NCBI GenBank assembly: GCA_900549365.1
Contig: UROD01000027.1
Coordinates: 1 to 9,286 of the forward strand
Length of the DNA: 9,286 nucleotides
Origin: an uncultured Rickettsiales bacterium
Lineage (GTDB): Bacteria; Pseudomonadota; Alphaproteobacteria; Rs-D84
Reading direction: 5' to 3'
Of this stretch, positions 1 through 6,660 are shown piece after piece; within the stretch, counting starts at the first letter, position 1, and each line of letters begins with the position of its first letter. The notes beneath the pieces were generated by a model. The model worked only from the letters and a program-made list of their open reading frames with translations. It did no database searches and was not told the origin of the DNA. The position numbers were made by a program, and so were the translations under genes.

Positions 1-11
1 CCGCCGATTTC

Positions 12-40
12 AACCGCCACCCGTGGCGGTTTAATTTTTT
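12..40 (+). terminator. Intrinsic terminator of an upstream gene outside the window
   Basis: An 8-bp stem, AACCGCCA (12-19) against TGGCGGTT (24-31), encloses the 4-base loop CCCG. It is followed by a T-rich tail, TTAATTTTTT, to position 40. This is a plus-strand Rho-independent terminator shape. It implies that a plus-strand gene ends just before the window, and it insulates the next gene from read-through. Confidence 0.85.
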
Positions 41-78
41 GGATTGGTGTTCTCATCTATTAGCTCTTTTTATCCCTC

Positions 79-106
79 TTGCGTGCGGGATTTTTTATGC
101 TACAAT
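79..106 (+). promoter_or_regulatory. Sigma70-type promoter with extended -10, for the OmpA-family lipoprotein gene
   Basis: A -35-like TTGCGT (79-84), a 16-base spacer and a -10 TACAAT (101-106) are preceded by TG at 98-99, giving the extended -10 form TGCTACAAT. Transcription would start near 112-114, leaving a leader of about 20 bases that carries the AAGGAG ribosome binding site (118-123). Its place between the upstream terminator and the gene supports a monocistronic unit. Confidence 0.7.
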
Positions 107-131
107 GTTCCCCGAACAAGGAGAAATTATA

Positions 132-779
132 ATGAAAAAATATGCAATTTTAGCGGCACTGGCAACCGTTTTGTCAGGATGCGCAACCACAAATCCCTAC
201 ACGGGCGAAGCCCAAACGTCCAAGGCCGTATGGGGCACTGCAATTGGTGCAGCAACGGGCGCGGCGACCGGCGCATTGGTGTCTGGTAATCGTGGCAAAG
301 GCGCATTGGTTGGTGGTCTGGCGGGCGCGGCCGTTGGTGGTGGCGTTGGTTACTATCTGGACGTGCAAGAGGCCGAACTGCGTCAAGAATTGGCATCGAC
401 CGGTGTCAGCGTCGTCCGTAATGGCGACAGCATTCGTCTGATTATGCCGGGCAATATCACATTCAAGACAGATTCTGCGGACATCAATGCGGGATTCTAT
501 GCGACATTGAACTCGGTTGCCAAGGTTTTGAATAAATACAGCAATTCAACCGTTATGGTATCGGGCTTTACCGACAGCACAGGCAGCGCGGAATACAACC
601 AGACCCTGTCGCGTAACCGTGCAAACGCGGTTGCAGCATATTTGCAAGGTCAGGGTGTCAAGGCATCACGCTTTGAGATTCTGGGCATGGGGCCATCAAA
701 CCCAATCGCGTCAAATGCAGATGCCGCTGGCCGTCAGCAAAACAGACGTGTTGAAATCAAAATCATTCCAAATAAATAA
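132..779 (+). CDS. OmpA-family peptidoglycan-binding outer-membrane lipoprotein (YiaD-like)
   Basis: The predicted product is 215 aa and should anchor the outer membrane to peptidoglycan. Residues 1-17 form a lipoprotein signal with lipobox LSGC, so Cys17 would be acylated. Residues about 36-76 are a Gly/Ala-rich glycine-zipper segment (GTAIGAATGAATGALV and a second run GGLAGAAVGGGVG). Residues about 100-212 are an OmpA C-terminal domain, with GFTDSTG (Asp148) and NQTLSRNRANAV (Arg163) at the diaminopimelate-binding positions and a terminal NRRVEI motif. The length is close to that of E. coli YiaD as I recall it. I chose the ATG at 132 rather than an in-frame ATG at 39 because AAGGAG lies 8 bases upstream, a promoter covers 79-106, and the lipobox then falls at the correct distance. 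The gene stands alone between two terminators. The domain family is certain, but the exact orthologue is not: it could equally be called a Pal/OmpA-like or glycine-zipper lipoprotein. Confidence 0.93.
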   Translation: MKKYAILAALATVLSGCATTNPYTGEAQTSKAVWGTAIGAATGAATGALVSGNRGKGALVGGLAGAAVGGGVGYYLDVQEAELRQELASTGVSVVRNGDSIRLIMPGNITFKTDSADINAGFYATLNSVAKVLNKYSNSTVMVSGFTDSTGSAEYNQTLSRNRANAVAAYLQGQGVKASRFEILGMGPSNPIASNADAAGRQQNRRVEIKIIPNK

Positions 780-804
780 AAAAACGCCCGTTTGGGCGTT
801 TTTT
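780..804 (+). terminator. Intrinsic terminator of the OmpA-family lipoprotein gene
   Basis: AAAAACGCCC (780-789) pairs with GGGCGTTTTT (794-803) around a GTTT loop, and the T-run continues to 804. It starts directly after the TAA stop at 777-779. The A-run before the stem and T-run after it make it potentially bidirectional, though a minus-strand terminator already lies at 875-903. Confidence 0.92.
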
Positions 805-842
805 AGTAGGATAGCGATACAAGTTTTTGTCGCCTGTCCCCT

Positions 843-873
843 TTGTCATTGCGAGCGCAGCGTGGCAATCCAG
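843..873. repeat. Dispersed palindromic repeat of the CATTGCGAGCG...GGCAATCC type
   Basis: The core CATTGCGAGCGCAGCGTGG (847-865) runs into CAATCCAG (866-873). ATTGC (848-852) and GCAAT (865-869) form the outer inverted arms. I recognise this from memory as a short intergenic repeat dispersed in many proteobacterial and other genomes, often mistranslated as a peptide containing CERSVAIQ. It lies between two converging genes, beside the minus-strand terminator, which is a typical place for such elements. Only one copy is visible here, so its repeated nature in this genome is inferred. Confidence 0.65.
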
Positions 874-874
874 T

Positions 875-903
875 AAATAAAAAATGTCCGCCAACGGCGG
901 ACA
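875..903 (-). terminator. Intrinsic terminator of the lptF-lptD-surA-rlmN-phosphatase operon
   Basis: Read on the minus strand, TGTCCGCC pairs with GGCGGACA (8 bp, loop GTT, plus-strand 885-903) and is followed directly by TTTTTTATTT (plus-strand 884-875). It lies 12 bases past the last stop codon of the operon. Together with the terminator at 780-804 it closes two converging transcription units. Confidence 0.92.
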
Positions 904-915
904 CAAAATTTGAAC

Positions 916-1485
916 TTATAAACTGAACTTAAAAATGTTCAGGTTCGGAATTTCGCTGTCTGGTTGCAAGATATATTCAATCGTTGGTGTATCCCCGTCC
1001 AAAATTGTCGCCAGTGTTCTGATAAAAAGGCCATGTGAAAACGCCACGATAAATTGTTCGTCGCGCCCGCGCAGGCGTTCTATAAACGCGTGTGCACGCC
1101 CAACCATTTCGTTAAATGTTTCGGTATCGTCACCATCGCGCCAATCGGCGTCGCCCCGCACCATAAACGCGTTACGCATTGCGCGACGTTCATCAATTGT
1201 TTTGCCCAAGCATTTCTGGTTGTCCAGATAGTTAAATTCCTGTATCGGCCAAAATTCCACCGGCACATCACTGTATTTCGCAATAAAAGGCGCGGCGGTC
1301 TGGCGCGTGCGCAAATATGGCGACACAATAATCAGGTCAGGACGTCTGTCAAACGCATCGGCAAATGCGACCGCTGCGTTTGCACCATCGGGCGACAACG
1401 GAATATCACAGTGCAGTGTTGTTGATACGTCGCCACGGTTTGCAACACTTTGTGCGTGGCGCACAACCCATATTTCATTCGACAT
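916..1485 (-). CDS. Histidine phosphatase superfamily (phosphoglycerate mutase-like) protein
   Basis: The product is 189 aa, a cytoplasmic single-domain member of the histidine phosphatase clan. The RHG-type motif VVRHAQS places the phospho-accepting His at residue 10 with Arg9. SPYLRTRQTA (55-64) supplies the second conserved Arg, Glu83 in QEFNYLD is the likely acid position, and His151 in AFSHG is the second catalytic His. All key residues are present, so it is probably active. The substrate cannot be read from the sequence: such proteins act on sugar phosphates, cobalamin intermediates or phosphoproteins. A longer reading from 1560 exists, but I chose the ATG at 1485 because it places the beta-strand plus RHA motif at the very N terminus, as is usual. 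A weak GGGAAA site lies upstream. It overlaps the 3' end of rlmN by 11 bases and is the last gene of the operon, so translational coupling is likely. Confidence 0.9.
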   Translation of the reverse strand: MSNEIWVVRHAQSVANRGDVSTTLHCDIPLSPDGANAAVAFADAFDRRPDLIIVSPYLRTRQTAAPFIAKYSDVPVEFWPIQEFNYLDNQKCLGKTIDERRAMRNAFMVRGDADWRDGDDTETFNEMVGRAHAFIERLRGRDEQFIVAFSHGLFIRTLATILDGDTPTIEYILQPDSEIPNLNIFKFSL

Positions 1486-2587
1486 GTTTTTTATTTCCCA
1501 ATCGTAATTGCCCGCACGCAGACCCAATATCGCTGCCGCGTTCGCGACGAATGCGTGCATGAATCCCGTTTTTAATCAGTATATCTTGGAATCTGTGCAC
1601 AGCGTTACCCGATGGCGACGCAAAATCGCGTTCATCAACCGCATTCCACGGTATTAAATTCACCATGCAATTTTTCCCGCGCAACAGTTCTGATAACTTT
1701 TCAGCGTATTCTGACGTGCAGTTAAACAGTTCCACATCGCCATTGGCATTTTTGCGCGCTAATAAAATATATTCAATCATCAACTGGCGATTATGCAGGG
1801 CGGTAAATTCGTCTGCGGCGGCCAATACATCTGCCAATTTATATTTATTATTTATCGGCATAATTTGACCGCGCAATTCATCGGTTGGCGCATGCAGTGA
1901 TATTGCCAAATTGATTGGACGCCCCCACGCAATCAGTTCGCGAATCCCTGGGACAATGCCACACGTGGAAATCGTAATGCGGCGCCACCCAATGCCCATG
2001 TCGCGATTCGCGCGCTCGCAAAATCCAATAACATTTTCCGTATTTTGTAATGGTTCGCCCGTACCCATCACGACAATGTGTGACACATCACCATTATTTG
2101 CGTCGCCATTTGCGCGAATAGGGCGTTCGCGTGCCACATCGCGGTCGCATCGCAATTCCCATTGTGCAACCAAGATTTGCGAAAATATTTCATTTACTGT
2201 TAAATTGCGTTTCAGGCCCAACAATGTGCTGGCACAAAACCTGCAGCCCATTGCGCAACCGGCCTGTGAACTGACGCATACGCTGTTGCCGTATGTCGTG
2301 CGCATCAACACGCATTCAATCTGTTCGCAATCGTTCAGTTCCAGCAAGAATTTTGTTGTTTCGCCGTCAGACGATTGTAATTTTTTAACGATTTTTACCG
2401 GCAATGTTTGTGCCGCCGCGTCCAAATCATGACGCAGCGCATCGGGCAGATTTTTCATCACAGAAAAATCAGGCGCACCCCGATTTAACCATTCGCGAAT
2501 CTGTTTCGCGCGAAATCGTGGTTGCCCCATATCTGTTATGAACTTTTCCAGTTCGCCATCGGTAAAATTAAATAAAATCGGTTTCAT
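1475..2587 (-). CDS. rlmN: Dual-specificity RNA methyltransferase RlmN (23S rRNA A2503 / tRNA A37 C2-methylation)
   Basis: This 370-aa radical-SAM enzyme methylates C2 of adenosine 2503 in 23S rRNA and of A37 in some tRNAs. Evidence: an N-terminal RlmN accessory domain (about 1-95), the iron-sulfur motif CAMGCRFC (Cys111, Cys115, Cys118), the SAM-binding stretch VVMGTGEPL (172-180), and ISLHAPTDELR, LIPWN and RRERGSDIGSACGQL. Cys358 in the last motif corresponds to the methyl-carrying Cys355 of the E. coli enzyme; Cys104, seven residues before Cys111, matches E. coli Cys118. The segment between the cluster motif and MGTGEP holds an Asp/Asn-rich linker (about 147-168) that seems about a dozen residues longer than in E. 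coli, and the tail after CGQL is short. Its ATG overlaps the surA-like stop as ATGA, with no clear Shine-Dalgarno sequence, so it probably relies on coupled translation. It sits where pdxA/rsmA often follow surA. Confidence 0.97.
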   Translation of the reverse strand: MKPILFNFTDGELEKFITDMGQPRFRAKQIREWLNRGAPDFSVMKNLPDALRHDLDAAAQTLPVKIVKKLQSSDGETTKFLLELNDCEQIECVLMRTTYGNSVCVSSQAGCAMGCRFCASTLLGLKRNLTVNEIFSQILVAQWELRCDRDVARERPIRANGDANNGDVSHIVVMGTGEPLQNTENVIGFCERANRDMGIGWRRITISTCGIVPGIRELIAWGRPINLAISLHAPTDELRGQIMPINNKYKLADVLAAADEFTALHNRQLMIEYILLARKNANGDVELFNCTSEYAEKLSELLRGKNCMVNLIPWNAVDERDFASPSGNAVHRFQDILIKNGIHARIRRERGSDIGSACGQLRLGNKKHVE

Positions 2588-3408
2588 AATTTATATCTGT
2601 CGTCGTTTATAACAACAACCGCTTTGCGGCGCAGTTGTTTCAGTTGCTGGTCTGCGATAAACATTGCCTGTTTATATGTGGCATTTTGTTTTATCATTTC
2701 GTCCAGTTTTCCGTATTCTTTGGTCTTTTTGGTGCTGCATACCAACAAAACACTGCGGTCAACAACCGGTGACCACGTGAGGGTCGGAAGCGTCACCACA
2801 CGCGCCCGAATATCAGATGACAATTCGTATTGCAACGCGGTGAACTTTTGTGGCGCACCACCCAAATTTTCCGCCATCTGTACCGCATCATAGCATGATT
2901 TTGGGCGCGTCAATTTTGTCGCAACATCGGCGGGAATATCAACCAATCGTACAATTGTCATTTCCACCGGCAGGCCATTTTCGCGCGCAATTTCAGCGCG
3001 CTCAGCATCAATTTCTTCGCGGGATACGTCAACTGTTGGAATAATTGTACGGCCAACAATAATTTGCCATGCAATTTCAGCGCGTAATGCGCTGCGCGCC
3101 ATCGTGCGTTCGGATTCAGATATATCACCTAAATTCATTTTTTTAAGTTCTTTGTCCACAACGCTATCTTCGGGTACGGCGTGAAAGTTTTGCGCATATG
3201 CGATTTTGACATTGTCGTCAATGATATTCTGTAATGCAACACGACGATTGTCGGTCGGATTTTTACCCTGACGTGACATCAGTTTTACACGCGCGGTAAT
3301 ATCTGTATCTGTAATGGGTGTACCGTTTACAGATGCAATAACACTTGCCGCATATGCTGGCGTACTGAACACAAACAATATTGCAAAAATCAGATTTATT
3401 TTTTTCAT
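2584..3408 (-). CDS. surA: SurA-like periplasmic chaperone with a degenerate parvulin domain
   Basis: The product is 274 aa and likely a periplasmic chaperone for outer-membrane proteins. Residues 1-20 are a Sec signal peptide ending AYA. Residues about 22-130 match the SurA N-terminal chaperone domain, opening with VIASVNGTPITDTDI and containing ALQNIIDDNVKIAYAQ. Residues about 148-230 sit where a parvulin isomerase domain should be, but the usual GGDLG and GYHI-type motifs are not recognisable. Only a weak echo remains in LTWSPVVDRSVLLVCSTKK. The C-terminal helix (about 238-265) resembles the swapped SurA helix. At 274 aa it is well short of two-domain SurA (about 430 aa in E. coli). It lies 35 bases after lptD, whose product is a known SurA client, and has a GGGGAAAG site upstream of its ATG. 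The assignment rests on N-domain style plus position, so PpiD-like or a generic SurA_N protein remains possible. Confidence 0.78.
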   Translation of the reverse strand: MKKINLIFAILFVFSTPAYAASVIASVNGTPITDTDITARVKLMSRQGKNPTDNRRVALQNIIDDNVKIAYAQNFHAVPEDSVVDKELKKMNLGDISESERTMARSALRAEIAWQIIVGRTIIPTVDVSREEIDAERAEIARENGLPVEMTIVRLVDIPADVATKLTRPKSCYDAVQMAENLGGAPQKFTALQYELSSDIRARVVTLPTLTWSPVVDRSVLLVCSTKKTKEYGKLDEMIKQNATYKQAMFIADQQLKQLRRKAVVVINDDRYKL

Positions 3409-3443
3409 CTGTGCTTTCCCCGTTTCCTTGTATTTATCTTTTC

Positions 3444-5459
3444 TTAGTACTGTTGACCATTGATACTCATACCAATGCGGAACTGGAACGTCGTTGTTCC
3501 GACATAGTCGCCTTTGACCGCATTATCACGACGGTATTCCATCGACATGTAATAACACGGGTGAGTATAGAATACGCCGCCTGTATGACGCTGAAACGCA
3601 CCGGTCGTCATATTATAGATTGAATTAAAGCGCACCGCCCAACGTGGTGTCAACTGGATACCAAACCCACCCATGAATTCATTGATGGACTCGTTTTTGG
3701 TGTATGTATCAATAAACTGTTGTGACCAAATGTGGCCGATGCTTAAATAAGTGCCAGCACTGTGGGTCAGATACGCCGACGTTTCAATATGGCGCAATGC
3801 CAAATCATTACGCGCCAAACGGAATCTGCTGGTCATTTCCAGCCATTTCATATTATTGAATCCCACACGACCGACATAGTCCGATGCCCCATTCAAAAAT
3901 CCACTGTTTGGGTCAATGGTATCACGGTCTTGGAAATCATATGTTTGACCCAAAAATACTTCGACCGAACGACCATCTGGGTTAAACGCCGCCCAACGTA
4001 CACCATAATCAGCATAGTTACTGTTTTCCCATAAATCCAGCCCCGCAAAACGCTTGTTTGAAAACAGTGTTGCGTCCGACAATAATGCACCAACCGAATC
4101 ATTATTCCGCGCAAAAGACGCATCGTCAATATGGCGCATTATGGTCAAACGCGCACGTGGTTCAATAACCTGTGTCCACGTGTCAGATGGACGGAATAAT
4201 GGCAATCCCCATTCAACATATCCGCTGGGCAAGAAACGATTTTTCAACCCAGAAAACTTTTGCCCATCAATTAAATCTGTATTGTTGAAATGATACACGT
4301 CATATCTGGCGTCCATACTCAACGTCAAACGATTACCACCCCACAGTGTCCACGGTGATGTAATACGCGCATCGCCAATCATACGCTGGGACGACGTCCC
4401 AGACCCAGAAATACCCAAAATGTCTGCACCAAATGTTGCGTATGTTTCAGCAAACAGCGGGGATGTTTGATGTGTGGCGCGAATGTTCGGCAAAATATCC
4501 CCAGATGGTGTTGCCAGCCACGTATTATACGTACGTAATTCTTGGAATATATGCGTGTCGGCAACGACATAACTGCTTTGCCCAAACAGTTCCAATTTTA
4601 CCCCTGAATCCAAATATGGCTGGTCGTCATAGAATCCGTATTTCTGCAAATATGTTTTATCAGATGCACGTTCCAAGAATACTGTTGCACGCGCATTATC
4701 GCCCAATTCAATTATATCATCGTTGAATATATGCCAACGATTTTCGCCATCACGATTGTGCGTAAATGATAAATTCGTCTTGGATTCAGAATGCGCCGTG
4801 TTCAAACGGTGTTCGATTTGTACCAACGGATTTTCTTGGGTCAGATACGACGCAGTAATCGTCATATCATGCGTATCGGACAAGTATATATACAGCGGGA
4901 TATTTATCTGGGTTCCCATCTGGTTGGTAGATTTCAAATCAGGCATTAAAAAACCAGTTTTATGCTTTACCCCAGGGTCTGGCATAGAAAAATATGGCAA
5001 CCATAATGCCGGCACACCATAAATCCACATTACAGGATTATGGAAACTAAGCATACGCGTATCCATATCATGCACAGTACGTGTGGTTGAAATCTGCCAC
5101 GCATCGCCAATATTATCACAGTCATCACATGCCGTAAATGTTGCGCTATATGCAATTGTGTCATCGCCATTGCGTACAATATTATCTGATTCAATGTACA
5201 CGTGTTCGCCCAGCCAGATTTTTATATCATCGCCAGACAAATTTTTCCCATCGCGCGACAAATACGAATCCGTCAGCGTCAAACGTTGACCAGATGAATT
5301 CGTTATTTCTGTATTTCCTGTTGTTTTAATAGATTCTGAACGAACATCATATTCAATTTTATCTGACTTGATTGTTTTGGGCATATTGGGGTCAATAGAT
5401 ATCGCCATGGCAGACACGGCGGAAAACATTGACGCAAAAATCAGAATCAATCGCTTCAT
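3444..5459 (-). CDS. lptD: LPS-assembly outer-membrane protein LptD (OstA/Imp)
   Basis: This 671-aa outer-membrane beta-barrel should insert LPS into the outer leaflet together with the lipoprotein LptE. Residues 1-19 are a signal peptide ending AMA. Residues about 28-110 are the OstA/LptA-like jellyroll (IKSDKIEYDVRSESIKTTGN). The signature region ALWLPYFSMPDPGVKHKTGF (151-170) is diagnostic. Residues about 180-671 form the barrel, with alternating aromatic strands such as the terminal TTTFQFRIGM and a C-terminal Tyr. It is shorter than the E. coli protein (784 aa). Only three cysteines remain in the mature protein: Cys111 and Cys114 in ACDDCD, and Cys635 in THPCYY. Only one jellyroll-to-barrel disulfide is therefore possible, compared with two in E. 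coli. Its ATG overlaps the lptF stop (ATGA, 5456-5459), so the two are probably translationally coupled. Confidence 0.97.
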   Translation of the reverse strand: MKRLILIFASMFSAVSAMAISIDPNMPKTIKSDKIEYDVRSESIKTTGNTEITNSSGQRLTLTDSYLSRDGKNLSGDDIKIWLGEHVYIESDNIVRNGDDTIAYSATFTACDDCDNIGDAWQISTTRTVHDMDTRMLSFHNPVMWIYGVPALWLPYFSMPDPGVKHKTGFLMPDLKSTNQMGTQINIPLYIYLSDTHDMTITASYLTQENPLVQIEHRLNTAHSESKTNLSFTHNRDGENRWHIFNDDIIELGDNARATVFLERASDKTYLQKYGFYDDQPYLDSGVKLELFGQSSYVVADTHIFQELRTYNTWLATPSGDILPNIRATHQTSPLFAETYATFGADILGISGSGTSSQRMIGDARITSPWTLWGGNRLTLSMDARYDVYHFNNTDLIDGQKFSGLKNRFLPSGYVEWGLPLFRPSDTWTQVIEPRARLTIMRHIDDASFARNNDSVGALLSDATLFSNKRFAGLDLWENSNYADYGVRWAAFNPDGRSVEVFLGQTYDFQDRDTIDPNSGFLNGASDYVGRVGFNNMKWLEMTSRFRLARNDLALRHIETSAYLTHSAGTYLSIGHIWSQQFIDTYTKNESINEFMGGFGIQLTPRWAVRFNSIYNMTTGAFQRHTGGVFYTHPCYYMSMEYRRDNAVKGDYVGTTTFQFRIGMSINGQQY

Positions 5460-6517
5460 TTCTTACACAATGCAACCAGTATACCACCCAGAACTAACAT
5501 CTGAACCCCAGCCAACACGACAAAGTCAGTGAAACTGGTTACCATATTTGATGCCGACATAAATCCAGCCATTGTAATTGCCATGGCCAACACCGCCATT
5601 GCAGGCGCAAAACTGGCGCGACGACGCAACAATGACGACCGCAGCAACACCAGTGTGCACAACGCCGCCAATACCAGATTCATAATCGGACTTAAAAAAC
5701 GGGTGCACAGTTCGGACAAAACCTGTTTGTGCTGTTTTTCGGTTGGGGCATTCAATACGGTCTTGACCAATTCCAGTGTTGGGACACGACGAACCTTGAA
5801 ACCGATATCGTCGCCACGGTCGGTCAAATTCAAATCCATATCAAACGTATCAAACGTTCCTGTGGTCATTGCGCCGTTATTGCGTGCCTGTAATGCGCCA
5901 TTGTTCATCACAATGGACAGTCCGCGCGTCGTTGATACTAATTTACCCTTTTCGGCAAAAATTGTCAGCGGGGATTTCTGGTCGCGCATATCAGACAACA
6001 TAACCTGTGACAGGTCGTGCCCCGATACCTTGTCCACATATACAACCAATCCATCCGCCAGTGGGGTAAATGCCCCTTCTTGCAGTTTCATATGCGCCAA
6101 ACCGTAACGCAGATTCCATTGCGTACTGTAAAAACGCGCCTGTGACACCGGCACGGCCCAAATATTTAATGCAAAATGCAATACTGTCAGCACCGCCGCC
6201 AGTTTTAACGCCGGCCGCGCCAGTTGCCGTGGCGACAGGCCAACAGACGCCATAACGGTAATTTCATTGTCGGCAATCAATTTGTTATACACAAATATAA
6301 CCGCGATAAATGTCACAAATGGAATGATAATAGACACGATAAACGGCAACATTAATACCGTCAACCCCAAGAAATTACTGAGCGCGATACCATAACTGAG
6401 CAAGAATTTCAGCATGGACATAATCTGTACCATCCACGCCAATCCGGTCAGCACCAGCAACAACATGACAAAAATTGCGACCAACTGGCGCGAAAAATAT
6501 TTGTTCAGTATTCTCAT
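5456..6517 (-). CDS. lptF: LPS-export ABC transporter permease LptF
   Basis: This 353-aa inner-membrane permease belongs to the LptB2FG complex that extracts LPS toward LptC/LptA/LptD. Hydrophobic segments appear near residues 12-33, 47-78, 104-123, 272-293, 302-323 and 331-351, giving the six-helix LptF/G topology. The large periplasmic domain lies between helices 3 and 4 (about 125-270). LptF-like features are the coupling segment YNKLIADNEITVMASVGLSP (77-96), GAFTPLADGLVVYVDKVS (148-165) and IFAEKG. LptG of alphaproteobacteria reads differently at these places, so I call LptF. The frame is open back to 6673, but I chose the ATG at 6517 because a near-consensus promoter (6525-6553) lies inside that extension and MRILNKYFSRQL is the normal N terminus. 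There is no usable Shine-Dalgarno sequence, only GGGG directly before T-ATG, so translation may be leaderless. No lptG lies between it and lptD. Confidence 0.9.
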   Translation of the reverse strand: MRILNKYFSRQLVAIFVMLLLVLTGLAWMVQIMSMLKFLLSYGIALSNFLGLTVLMLPFIVSIIIPFVTFIAVIFVYNKLIADNEITVMASVGLSPRQLARPALKLAAVLTVLHFALNIWAVPVSQARFYSTQWNLRYGLAHMKLQEGAFTPLADGLVVYVDKVSGHDLSQVMLSDMRDQKSPLTIFAEKGKLVSTTRGLSIVMNNGALQARNNGAMTTGTFDTFDMDLNLTDRGDDIGFKVRRVPTLELVKTVLNAPTEKQHKQVLSELCTRFLSPIMNLVLAALCTLVLLRSSLLRRRASFAPAMAVLAMAITMAGFMSASNMVTSFTDFVVLAGVQMLVLGGILVALCKK

Positions 6518-6524
6518 ACCCCGC

Positions 6525-6553
6525 AGTATAAAGCGCAAAATCAAAGCCGTCAA
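6525..6553 (-). promoter_or_regulatory. Strong sigma70-type promoter of the lptF operon, predicting a leaderless mRNA
   Basis: On the minus strand TTGACG (plus-strand 6553-6548), exactly 17 bases, then TATACT (6530-6525) make a near-consensus promoter. The stretch upstream of the -35 (plus-strand 6554-6572) is AT-rich and could act as an UP element. Only seven bases, GCGGGGT, separate the -10 from the lptF ATG at 6517. Standard -10 to start spacing puts the transcript start at 6518 or 6517, at or within one base of the A of ATG. Confidence 0.8.
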
Positions 6554-6574
6554 ATAATATATTGCTATTTTTCC

Positions 6575-6602
6575 TTGCTTTCTGGCGATTCGGTGGTAAT
6601 AA
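6575..6602 (+). promoter_or_regulatory. Candidate promoter for nusA-infB
   Basis: TTGCTT (6575-6580), a 16-base spacer and TAATAA (6597-6602), with TG at 6594-6595 giving an extended -10 form, is the best plus-strand candidate between lptF and nusA. Transcription would begin near 6609 and give a leader of about 90 bases that includes the hairpin at 6631-6660. The match is moderate and other starts are possible. Confidence 0.4.
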
Positions 6603-6630
6603 TACAAAGTGTTCTTAAAAAAGTTTTTTT

Positions 6631-6660
6631 TAGGGGCGGGGTTGAAAAACCCCGCCCTTA
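6631..6660 (+). other. Very stable GAAA-tetraloop hairpin in the nusA leader
   Basis: TAGGGGCGGGGTT (6631-6643) pairs with AACCCCGCCCTTA (6648-6660) around the loop GAAA, a GNRA-type tetraloop. The stem is 13 bp, with one G-U pair and a GC-rich core. No T-run follows on the plus strand. On the minus strand the tail is eight A residues before any T-run, so it is a poor terminator in either direction. It lies 23 bases before the AAGGAG site (6684-6689) of nusA. A role in leader stability, processing or NusA feedback is possible, but that is inference. Confidence 0.75.

Noticed and set aside
39..131. N-terminal extension of the OmpA-family lipoprotein to the ATG at 39
   Set aside because: The extension covers the promoter (79-106) and ribosome binding site (118-123), and would bury the lipobox at residue 48. 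The start at 132 fits the lipoprotein signal.
619..876. 85-codon plus-strand open frame ending in CERSVAIQ
   Set aside because: It is an out-of-frame reading through the lipoprotein gene, its terminator and the dispersed repeat. The CERSVAIQ peptide is a known artefact of translating that repeat.
1486..1560. Longer start of the histidine phosphatase at 1560
   Set aside because: It would add 25 residues overlapping the rlmN 3' end without family similarity. The RHA motif sits at the normal place with the start at 1485.
1911..2432. 173-codon plus-strand open frame opposite rlmN
   Set aside because: It is antisense to conserved radical-SAM motifs of rlmN and has no protein-family features.
5529..6107. 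192-codon plus-strand open frame opposite lptF
   Set aside because: It is an antisense shadow of a clearly recognised permease gene, with no ribosome binding site or domain of its own.
6631..6660. Hairpin as an intrinsic terminator or attenuator
   Set aside because: No T-run follows the stem on the plus strand. On the minus strand the next eight bases are A, so neither orientation fits a Rho-independent terminator.
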